Source of the DNA: SAR202 cluster bacterium bin127
Lineage (GTDB): Bacteria > Chloroflexota > Dehalococcoidia > Lucifugimonadales > Lucifugimonadaceae
Reading direction: 5' to 3'
Length of the DNA: 64,000 bases
Assembly (NCBI GenBank): GCA_002239045.1
Contig: MPNN01000007.1
Location: forward strand, 62,001-126,000
Part shown: positions 43,548 to 51,132 of the stretch, piece after piece
Layout: every line of letters starts with the position of its first letter
How positions within the stretch are numbered: the stretch's first letter is position 1
Notes under the pieces: generated by a model
What the model saw: only the letters and a program-made list of their open reading frames with translations
Databases searched by the model: none
What the model was told of the DNA's origin: nothing
Made by a program: the position numbers and the translations under genes

Positions 43548-43970
43548 ATGGCTATCGTGGTTCGGATTCTCGGGATGTTCAACGTATTGGCGGCTGCCGT
43601 TGTATTTGTGAATGTGTTGTCCGGGCATGCGCAGCTTTGGAACACGGGTTCATTGTGGGATTACATCAACCCGATCATGGGCATCGCCGTGGTGATCAGT
43701 TTGTTGGTAAATCTGCGGCGGAAGATCTCGTTGCCGGAGGATGACCGGGTAAGCCGGATGTATCTCGAAGTGAACGTGCTGTTTTACGCGTCGATCATCT
43801 TGACGATGATCTTTTTCAGCAATTGGTTCTACATGTTGTGGGATTTCGGCGATGCTTCGGATGAGTCCAGGACCCGGCATTTCATCTACTGGTGGTTCAT
43901 CAACCCTTATTTCATCTTGGTTTCGGGCATCACGGGCTATCACCTGTGGCTTAAGGCGTCGAGGTCTTAG
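43548..43970 (+). CDS. Small four-span membrane protein, paralog 3 of 4
   Basis: The 140-residue protein has the four-span plan (LGMFNVLAAAVVFVNVL, GIAVVISLLVNL, YASIILTMIFFSNW, NPYFILVSGITGYHLWL). GAGG lies 7 bases before the ATG at 43548; a TTG two codons earlier is possible. The sequence is more diverged than paralogs 1 and 2. Confidence 0.7.
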   Translation: MAIVVRILGMFNVLAAAVVFVNVLSGHAQLWNTGSLWDYINPIMGIAVVISLLVNLRRKISLPEDDRVSRMYLEVNVLFYASIILTMIFFSNWFYMLWDFGDASDESRTRHFIYWWFINPYFILVSGITGYHLWLKASRS

Positions 43971-44022
43971 GCGCGAATGAAGTCAAATTCAATCTAAAGA
44001 AGTCCAAGGGAGGGCTGAAAAG

Positions 44023-44442
44023 ATGGCAGGAATACGACGGATTATTGGAGCCGCGCTCATCTTGGTGTCGTTGGTGGTCGCCGTACAGTTCATTGCGTGG
44101 CGACTGTACGACTCAGGCGACGTGTGGACGATCGTGAACTACATATCGTTGGTGGCGATCGCCTTGGCCTTCTACTTCAACTGGGAGCGAAAATATAAGA
44201 ACGAAGCGAGCGGTGAAGCAGGCGTCACCCGTGAGTACATAGAGTCGAACGTGCTGTATTTCTCGACGATGATATTGGCTGCGTTGTTCCTCTTCAACTG
44301 GTTAAACCTGCTGGTCAACGGGGCAAACGATGTCGGCGTGGAGGTGATGCATGATGTGGTGTGGGTAGTTGTGGACATCATGATCATCGTGGTATCGGGA
44401 GCTACGGGCGGTTATTTGTTGCAAGGGCATTCGGGGGAGTAG
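44023..44442 (+). CDS. Small four-span membrane protein, paralog 4 of 4
   Basis: The 139-residue protein begins AGIRRIIGAALILVSLVVAVQF and ends VVVDIMIIVVSGATGGYLLQG, the same first and fourth spans as the preceding three. YFSTMILAALFLFNWLNLL is the third span and is close to that of paralog 3. Upstream AAGGGAGGG serves as the ribosome binding site. It ends the membrane gene series 153 bp before the methyltransferase. Confidence 0.75.
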   Translation: MAGIRRIIGAALILVSLVVAVQFIAWRLYDSGDVWTIVNYISLVAIALAFYFNWERKYKNEASGEAGVTREYIESNVLYFSTMILAALFLFNWLNLLVNGANDVGVEVMHDVVWVVVDIMIIVVSGATGGYLLQGHSGE

Positions 44443-44594
44443 GCAACCACATCGAGAAAGTTGTCAACCGTTCGGGTTGATTTTGGATGAGTGCGTTTGC
44501 CTCCAACCCGCCATCCTTTGGGATCGGTAACCATCCGTGAGGTTCGCCATTTGCGAACCGGACCTTGGTCGGGTGATGGTAGTCTGAGCTTGTA

Positions 44595-45518
44595 ATGACT
44601 GCTCTTGAAACTGCTCTTCCGATTCGCTCACTCGTCAAGGAAACGCCACAAATTATCCACGGCGATGCCTTTGATTGGTTAGAGAAAGCGCGACCGAACT
44701 CGATCCACGCGGTGGTGACGGATCCGCCATACGGGTTGATCGAATACACACCGCGTGAAATTGAGAAGCTCCGCAGTGGTCGAGGAGGCGTTTGGCGCAT
44801 CCCACCTGCGTTTGACAACGCCGTCCGAAAACCATTGCCTCGGTTCACGGTGCTCAAGGACGGCGACAAGGAGCGCCTCGAACAGTTTTTCGACCGCCTG
44901 GCAAATCTGCTGTTGCCGGCATTGGTGCCAGGTGCGCATGTTTTCATCGCCACTAACCCACTGGTTTCCCATTTCGTGTATCTCCCGTTCATTCGAGCCG
45001 GTTTTGAGAAGCGTGGGGAGATCGTCAGAGTTGTGCAAACGCTACGAGGCGGAGATCGACCAAAAAACGCACACGAGGAATTCGATTCAGTCTCGGTGAT
45101 GCCTCGCTCTTGTTGGGAACCTTGGGGACTGTTTCGCAAACCTTGTGAGGGTCGAGTGCAAGATAATCTGCGCAAATGGAAGACCGGGGGGTTGATGCGC
45201 CTGTCCGATTCGGAACCTTTTCGCGACCTCATCTACTCGTCACCCGCTAGAGGATTTGAAAAACAAGCAGCGCCGCACCCTTCACTGAAACCTCAAGATT
45301 TCATGCGACAGATAGTGCGAGCATCCCTACCGCTGAGCGAAGGATCGATTTTGGACCCGTTCATGGGTTCGGGTTCAACCGTCGCGGCCGCTACGTCATG
45401 TGGGCTCGACAGCATCGGGATCGAAATCGACTCGGAGTACTTCGAACTCGCAAAATCCGCGATTCCACAACTCGCCATGTACGAACCCAAAAGGACGAGA
45501 CCAATTGGATCGGGATGA
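44595..45518 (+). CDS. Type II DNA methyltransferase (N4-cytosine or N6-adenine, beta class)
   Basis: The 307-residue enzyme has the catalytic motif DPPYGLIEY near residue 41 and the SAM-binding motif LDPFMGSGSTVAAA near 256, in the order of beta-class methyltransferases. IGIEIDSEYFELA follows. The central 150 residues would hold target recognition. The gene overlaps the nuclease gene by 14 bp, as expected for a type II restriction-modification pair. Confidence 0.93.
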   Translation: MTALETALPIRSLVKETPQIIHGDAFDWLEKARPNSIHAVVTDPPYGLIEYTPREIEKLRSGRGGVWRIPPAFDNAVRKPLPRFTVLKDGDKERLEQFFDRLANLLLPALVPGAHVFIATNPLVSHFVYLPFIRAGFEKRGEIVRVVQTLRGGDRPKNAHEEFDSVSVMPRSCWEPWGLFRKPCEGRVQDNLRKWKTGGLMRLSDSEPFRDLIYSSPARGFEKQAAPHPSLKPQDFMRQIVRASLPLSEGSILDPFMGSGSTVAAATSCGLDSIGIEIDSEYFELAKSAIPQLAMYEPKRTRPIGSG

Positions 45519-46113
45519 ATGGTTCGATTTGTCTGTGCCCTTGCCACCCGGCTTGACGGTATCGGCGATCCGAAGAGCGGTCGATTATATCGAGCGAGAA
45601 CTCTCCGAATTGGTCGACATTTACCACGAACAGATGAACGTGTTCAGCGCTATCGTCGGGATTTACGGAACCAAAGCACTAGATTCTGTCAGCAACTACG
45701 AAAAACATCGAAACGTCGACACTGCGCAACAACGGTTTCCCGATTTGATTCGGCGTGGGTCCGGCCCCGACCCTTCTCCTGATGATTCGTTAGAGAGTAA
45801 AGCAAGCAAACGACCATGGGCCGTCCAATCCCACTACAATCACCCCGGTTGGTACATCATATGGCGATATCTAGTCGACTCGACTGAGTCGCTGGAAGCG
45901 GGCAAACCTGTCATCGTGTGGCGAGTAGACATTGCATTTGTTGAGGAATCGGATTGGAAATACGAATCGAGCCGCGCAGGACCTGAACAGGGGGGCAGAA
46001 CCCACACATTTGGCCTTCACCGACCGGCGACGAAACTACGCGGCAAAGCGGTTTACAAGCGTGGCGACGTGGTTCTTTCCGGTGGTAAACCCATCCCCGT
46101 TAATGGGGATTAA
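45505..46113 (+). CDS. Putative type II restriction endonuclease
   Basis: The 202-residue protein starts at TTG 45505 with AAGGACGAG upstream. No named restriction family was recognised, but position directly after the methyltransferase argues for the cognate nuclease. PDDSLESKASKR near residue 95 is a plausible D...E-x-K active site, and VIVWRVDIAFVEESDW near 143 a core strand. The end RTHTFGLHRPATKLRG could contact DNA. Its last 4 bp overlap the convergent enolase-type gene. Confidence 0.7.
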   Translation: MDRDEWFDLSVPLPPGLTVSAIRRAVDYIERELSELVDIYHEQMNVFSAIVGIYGTKALDSVSNYEKHRNVDTAQQRFPDLIRRGSGPDPSPDDSLESKASKRPWAVQSHYNHPGWYIIWRYLVDSTESLEAGKPVIVWRVDIAFVEESDWKYESSRAGPEQGGRTHTFGLHRPATKLRGKAVYKRGDVVLSGGKPIPVNGD

Positions 46114-47285
46114 CCCACCAACCAACCCGCCTCTTCCTTCGAAGGCGGCACAATGAACCTTCCCGCCCCTTCCCGCCTGGGAAACGGATTCCGGCGCCGT
46201 CGTTCCGGCTCCGGCGGATTTGCTTGAAGCTGCGCTAGCGCCTCTTCATCGATGGTGATGCCTAGGCCGGGTTCGTCGGAAAGGTGGATGAAGCCGTCTT
46301 CGATTGTGTGGTTGAAGTTGATGCACTGTTCGCGACCCGGGTCTACGACCTCCATGATCATGTGGTTGGGGAGAGCTGCGGCGAGGTGTGCGGCGTAGTT
46401 TGCTTGGCAGTTCATCATCGTCACGGGTAGTTCGTATGCGTAGCAGAGGTTGGCCACTTGCCTGCACCCGGTGAAACCGCTGTGGCCTGCGGAGATGTTT
46501 ACGACGTCTACGGCTTGCTGTGAGACGAGGGGGTAGAAGTCGCCGATGTGGTTGAGGTTTTCGCCGGAGGCTACGGCTGCGGAGATGTTGCGTGAGACCT
46601 GTCGGAGGCCGTCGAAGTCCCAGCGTCGGGCGGGTTCTTCTGCCCAAGTGATGTCGAAATCCTCTTCGATGCGTTGGATACGGATGATGGCCTCTTTGGC
46701 GGACCAGTATTCGTTGCTGTCGATCAGCAGCCGAGGACGGTCGGCGGCGATGCTGAGCGCTTCCTTCATGATGCCGATTCGCCGCAGGTCGGTCTTCATG
46801 TCGAGTCCGACTTTGAGTTTGCCACCGTCGACACCGTGCTCGGCCATTCGGCGATAAAAGGCGAAGATGGCGTCGTCGTCGAGGCAGAGGTCGATGCCGC
46901 TGGCGTAGGCCTTTGTCATTCCTTCGCGTGCGCCAAAGGTTTGCCACAAGGGTTCGTCCGCAATCTTGGCTTTGAGGTCCCAGAGCGCAGTGTCAATGGC
47001 GTTGATGGCGCCGTTCATCTCGCCTTCGTTTCCGCCCTTGAATACGAAGTCGACGAGCCGCATCCATAGTCCGACGACGGATCGAGGGTCTTCGCCTTCA
47101 ATCAAGTGGAAAAGACGCCCGACAGCTGGATTGCCGCCGGGTGCGACGCCGGTGATTCCTTCATCGGTCTCGATCCAGAGGACCGAACCGCCGGCGATGT
47201 CCTCGCCGACCACTCCGTTGGCGTCGCCGATGGGACGATCCATCTTCATCTCGTATTGTTCTACGCGGTATCCGGTGATTTTCAT
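46110..47285 (-). CDS. Enolase-superfamily enzyme, mandelate racemase-like (copy 1)
   Basis: The 391-residue protein has the mandelate racemase type K-x-K in GKLKVGLDM near residue 157, then D-x-N in LIDSNEYW near 188, the glutamates in WAEEPARRW near 215 and ASGENLNH near 240. This set differs from the GalD-like trio next door. Likely reaction: sugar-acid dehydration or racemisation. The C-terminal 60 residues are Arg/Pro-rich and extend past the barrel. The paralog upstream is 102 bp away. Confidence 0.9.
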   Translation of the reverse strand: MKITGYRVEQYEMKMDRPIGDANGVVGEDIAGGSVLWIETDEGITGVAPGGNPAVGRLFHLIEGEDPRSVVGLWMRLVDFVFKGGNEGEMNGAINAIDTALWDLKAKIADEPLWQTFGAREGMTKAYASGIDLCLDDDAIFAFYRRMAEHGVDGGKLKVGLDMKTDLRRIGIMKEALSIAADRPRLLIDSNEYWSAKEAIIRIQRIEEDFDITWAEEPARRWDFDGLRQVSRNISAAVASGENLNHIGDFYPLVSQQAVDVVNISAGHSGFTGCRQVANLCYAYELPVTMMNCQANYAAHLAAALPNHMIMEVVDPGREQCINFNHTIEDGFIHLSDEPGLGITIDEEALAQLQANPPEPERRRRNPFPRREGAGRFIVPPSKEEAGWLVG

Positions 47286-47334
47286 GGTTGAGGATTTTCT
47301 TGTGGTGTTTGGACGGTTTGTTCGTGCCCGGCGT

Positions 47335-47364
47335 GTAGGGGCGGGTTTGAAACCCGCCCCTACG
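47335..47364. repeat. Palindromic repeat, family D, second copy
   Basis: GGGGCGGGTTTGAAACCCGCCCC is a perfect palindrome flanked by TAG and TAC, matching the copy at 15279. It lies in the 102-bp gap between the two racemase-like genes. Confidence 0.85.
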
Positions 47365-47387
47365 TCACAACCAGGAGGGTCAGTGCA

Positions 47388-48614
47388 TCAATAGGCGTGG
47401 CGGCCTTCGGATTGTCCGGTGATGCCGCGTACGGCTTCTACTTTTTCCTCTTCGGTTGGCGGAACTTCATACAGTCCGGCGCCGGGGCGACGTCCGAACG
47501 GGCTTGGGCCGGCACCGGGTGGGATCGCGTCGACCTGTGCTTTCGCCAGCTCCTCGTGGTCGATTTCGATGCCGAGTCCGGGTTTGTCTCCGAGGATGGC
47601 TTTTCCGTTCTCGAATGTGATGTCGATCGACGCGACGCGATTTTCGGATTCTGCATTGCCCACTTCGATGGTGACGTAGTTGGGAATCACGGTTGCGAGG
47701 TGAGCGTGGTGGTGTCCGGCAGAACCGCCGAGGGTGACCGGCAGGTTGAAGCCGTGCGCGGCATCGGCGATCTGGAGAGCGCAGGTGATTCCGGTCATTC
47801 CGGAGCCGACTTGGATTATATCGGCGGAGCGGTTGTGGAAATACGGGAGGAAATCACCGAGCGTGTCAAGGTTTTCGCCGGCGCAGACGGGAGTTTTGAC
47901 CGCGTCGCAAATTCGGCGAAGACCGAGGAAATCCCAACGACGGGCCGGTTCTTCGATCCACATGAGATCGAACTGCTCTTCCATCTCGCGGACTTTGCGG
48001 ATGGCTTGCTTAGGAGACCAATATTCGTTGGCATCGACCATCAGACCGGGTTCGTCGGTGTTGATGCTTAGCGCATCCTTCATGATGCCGATGCGACGGA
48101 GATCGGAGTCTTGGTCGAGGCCGACTTTGAGCTTTCCGTCTTTGAAGCCGTAGTCCTCGGCCATCCCGCGGTAGAAATCGAAGATCTCTTCGTCGGACAA
48201 GGGCATGTCAAGGCCGCTGGCGTAGGCGTTGATTGGCTGTTTAACTCCGCCAAGGGTTTTCCATAACGGCTCGTCGTTGGATTTTGCTTTGAGGTCCCAC
48301 AGAGCGATATCGAGGGCGGAGATGGCATCGTTTGCGATTCCGTCGTGTCCGCCTTTGAAATGCTTATTGACCATTCGTTGCCAGAGGCCGGTGACGCGTC
48401 GCGGGTCTTGACCGATGAGGACGCCCTCGACGAGGGAGTTGATGATGCCGATTGCACCACCGCCGCCCATCGAGATTCCGGTGAGTTCGGTGTCTGTGTG
48501 CAGCTCGATTATGCAGCCGCTCGCGCGGGCGCGCCCCATCGGCGAGTTGGCATCGCCCATCCGGCGGGGCATGGGGTACTGGAAGAGCGTAGAGGATACT
48601 CCGGTGATCTTCAT
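47388..48614 (-). CDS. Enolase-superfamily enzyme, mandelate racemase-like (copy 2)
   Basis: The 408-residue paralog starts MKITGVSSTLFQYPMPRR at 48614, with AAAGG 5 bases upstream. GKLKVGLDQ near residue 170, LMVDANEYWSP near 200, WIEEPARRWDF near 227 and CAGENLDTLG near 250 show the same catalytic layout as the downstream copy. Its C-terminal extension is also Pro/Gly-rich with a GAGLYEVPP segment equivalent to GAGRFIVPP in the partner. The two were formed by duplication. Confidence 0.9.
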   Translation of the reverse strand: MKITGVSSTLFQYPMPRRMGDANSPMGRARASGCIIELHTDTELTGISMGGGGAIGIINSLVEGVLIGQDPRRVTGLWQRMVNKHFKGGHDGIANDAISALDIALWDLKAKSNDEPLWKTLGGVKQPINAYASGLDMPLSDEEIFDFYRGMAEDYGFKDGKLKVGLDQDSDLRRIGIMKDALSINTDEPGLMVDANEYWSPKQAIRKVREMEEQFDLMWIEEPARRWDFLGLRRICDAVKTPVCAGENLDTLGDFLPYFHNRSADIIQVGSGMTGITCALQIADAAHGFNLPVTLGGSAGHHHAHLATVIPNYVTIEVGNAESENRVASIDITFENGKAILGDKPGLGIEIDHEELAKAQVDAIPPGAGPSPFGRRPGAGLYEVPPTEEEKVEAVRGITGQSEGRHAY

Positions 48615-48859
48615 TTTGACCTTTCGATATTGACTCTCAACATCCGGCCGAACCGCCAAATGGGAAACAGAACCCAAAGGCGTCACGTCAAGCGTTGATT
48701 CTTGCACACTTTCGAAGCGCAATGTCAACCATACGATGCGAATTGTCGTATCAAGAGTATGCATCGTCCCCAAGCGAGGGCGATGGGACTAAGTCCGTTA
48801 AAATCAGAAAGTCAACTAGCCGATGCTATGGCTTAGTGTCGTTTCGCCGAAATACACGC

Positions 48860-51040
48860 ATGTTCAACACATTTCCAAACCACACGTTGTCGACCGTGCT
48901 CGCTTTCGTAGCGCTGGTCGCAATAGTGGTTTTCGCGTCAGAAAATGCGCGGGTGGTTGAGGCGCAAAACGGGCCGCCAGACACGGTCGGTTTCACGCTG
49001 GTTGCGTTCGACACTTCGCTATTGAAGATTGAAGACATCGAGGCGGCTGGGCTCGCGGCGAAGATGGTGTTGTCGAACGCCGACGAGGGGCTGATTTTGT
49101 TGGGTCAGTACGCGGACCACGCAAATGAGCCGCAGAGCTTTGCCACTGGCGATCTGGCGAAGACGGCGGTCGATGAAGCGATCGATGCGATGAAGGCGCA
49201 GATTGGTGACGACTCGACGCCCGCCGACCTTTCCGAAATGCTCGAAAGTTATGCTTCGTTCATCACGCAGCTTGGCGAGAATGGGAAGCTGTACATACTT
49301 TCAGCCGGGGGTTTTACCTTTCACGAATCAACAGGTGTTGGCGGGCTCGAAACCGAGGCTTCAAATCTCGCGGCCAGCGGCGTCACGATTGACACGATCT
49401 CATTGGCGACGACTCCATCGGCTGACCGTGATGTTCTTTCGGTGATCAGTTCAGCAGGTGGCGGCACCGCATACGACCTCGGATTCTTGGACGGCGTCCT
49501 TGAGTTCATCAACGGCGAGTTGGGTGTCGTGTTGACGCCGACTCTGCAGACCGACTCACTGGGCACCGCAGGCGAGACCATCGACGTCGGTGTACCTCCT
49601 CATTCGTCATATCTCGTGGCAGGTTACTCGTTCGAGGACCCCGAAACACTCAACGTAATTAGAGAACCGAACGGACAGGAACTCTCGGATTCAGTCGGTT
49701 CGGTGAACGCATTCTCGATATCTGGGATGAAGTTCTTTACGGTGCGGAACCCTCAACCCGGTGTATGGTCTTTGAAGTCTGCGGTCGGTTCGGGTCCCTT
49801 GACTATCTACAGCGACGTGGTCAACAACCTGAGCGTCGTGATGGAACCGCAACCGCCGTTTCCGATCGGTGAGCCGTTCGTTTTGACCGTCGATGCCCGG
49901 TCCGGCGAATCTCCGTTGATCGACTCCTCAGCTTTAGTCGATGCCTTCATCACGGGGCCGGACGGTGCCGAGCTCGCTTATGTGTTGAACGATTTGGGCG
50001 AGGATGGTGATGAGTTTGGAGAGGATGGGGTGTTCTCGGCCACGGTGGCGGCACACGAGTTGGCTGGCGTGAGCAATGTCAGGTTCAGCATGCGATGGCC
50101 GAATCTTGCGCCGACAATCGACGGCGACGGCGTGTTCGTAGTGGAGCCGTTTCCCACGATCGAGATCGAGATCGCGGGCGATGGAACAGTGGTTGAAGGC
50201 GCGAGAACACACATAGCGACTGTCGACCTGAAGTTCGCAGACGCCGCCTTCTTGGCCGACCAAGGCGATATCGAGGTGTCAATCGTCAACGCTGCCGATG
50301 GCATGGCTGTGGAGATTGAACTTGAACCGACGGAAATAGTCGATGAAAAGGTCTACCAGGTGAAGGTTTTCAGCGCATTGACGTTGGACGGTGATTACGT
50401 TGTGAACGCCAAGTTGAACAGCACTCACCTTGAGCGGCAGTTCGAGGTTGTAGCTGTTGAGCAGACGGCCAGCATCGAAGTTACGAACCCGGTTTCGATA
50501 CCTTTGCTGGCTGCGACCGGTATCGCCGCATTTATCGGCTTCCTGATTTTCTTGCTGTTGTTGAGGGCATTGTTCCAATCGTCACCCTACGGGTCTCTCT
50601 ACCGCGTCGACTCGCAAGGGGAACGTGAGTTGGTGGCGAATTTCCGCGAATATTCCCGCTCGCCGTGGGATTGGCTGATGAACAAACCGGTCGTACCCGC
50701 GGCGGCGATGCCCGGCGTTCCCTTGCTCGGTGGGAGATTTGTTTTTAGAGGTCGAGGCATCGCCTTTAGATATCGGCCAGATTCGGATGGTTTGCTTAGA
50801 ATGACGATCCGCGGCGAACCGTTGCAACCGGGGCAGACCCCGATCCTCGATGGTGAGGAATTCCAGATCGGCTCAGAGTCGTTCGTGTTTGATCGAGCGG
50901 CAATCGGCGAGGGCGTGCGCGTTTCGGAAAGACTCACCGGATCGCAACGGACGCGCCACGAAGACCTCGATAACTTTGCATTGGACCCCATGACTTGGGA
51001 CGCGCCTTCGAGCGCGCGACCTACGCGGCGGCGTTATTGA
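48860..51040 (+). CDS. Exported von Willebrand factor A-like membrane protein
   Basis: From ATG 48860 the protein has 726 residues. A signal anchor (STVLAFVALVAIVVFAS, residues 10-26) is followed by a domain with a strand-rich vWA-like plan but weak metal motif, then beta-sandwich segments including FPIGEPFVLTVDA. A second membrane span IPLLAATGIAAFIGFLIFLLLL lies near residue 556, and the last ~145 residues are cytoplasmic and basic. The layout resembles calcium-activated channel regulator-like proteins in bacteria; that relation is tentative. Confidence 0.75.
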   Translation: MFNTFPNHTLSTVLAFVALVAIVVFASENARVVEAQNGPPDTVGFTLVAFDTSLLKIEDIEAAGLAAKMVLSNADEGLILLGQYADHANEPQSFATGDLAKTAVDEAIDAMKAQIGDDSTPADLSEMLESYASFITQLGENGKLYILSAGGFTFHESTGVGGLETEASNLAASGVTIDTISLATTPSADRDVLSVISSAGGGTAYDLGFLDGVLEFINGELGVVLTPTLQTDSLGTAGETIDVGVPPHSSYLVAGYSFEDPETLNVIREPNGQELSDSVGSVNAFSISGMKFFTVRNPQPGVWSLKSAVGSGPLTIYSDVVNNLSVVMEPQPPFPIGEPFVLTVDARSGESPLIDSSALVDAFITGPDGAELAYVLNDLGEDGDEFGEDGVFSATVAAHELAGVSNVRFSMRWPNLAPTIDGDGVFVVEPFPTIEIEIAGDGTVVEGARTHIATVDLKFADAAFLADQGDIEVSIVNAADGMAVEIELEPTEIVDEKVYQVKVFSALTLDGDYVVNAKLNSTHLERQFEVVAVEQTASIEVTNPVSIPLLAATGIAAFIGFLIFLLLLRALFQSSPYGSLYRVDSQGERELVANFREYSRSPWDWLMNKPVVPAAAMPGVPLLGGRFVFRGRGIAFRYRPDSDGLLRMTIRGEPLQPGQTPILDGEEFQIGSESFVFDRAAIGEGVRVSERLTGSQRTRHEDLDNFALDPMTWDAPSSARPTRRRY

Positions 51041-51132
51041 GGCTGTGTTTTAGCCGTTGGATGTGAGGTCTAACTTTTGTCGACCTCGACGTAAACGTCG
51101 GCGCTGTGGTGCGTACGTGTTAAGGTGAATCG

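Noticed and set aside
44402-45232. Antisense frame of 276 residues across the methyltransferase
   Set aside because: The plus strand holds a complete methyltransferase with both catalytic motifs; the antisense product is basic, without motifs.
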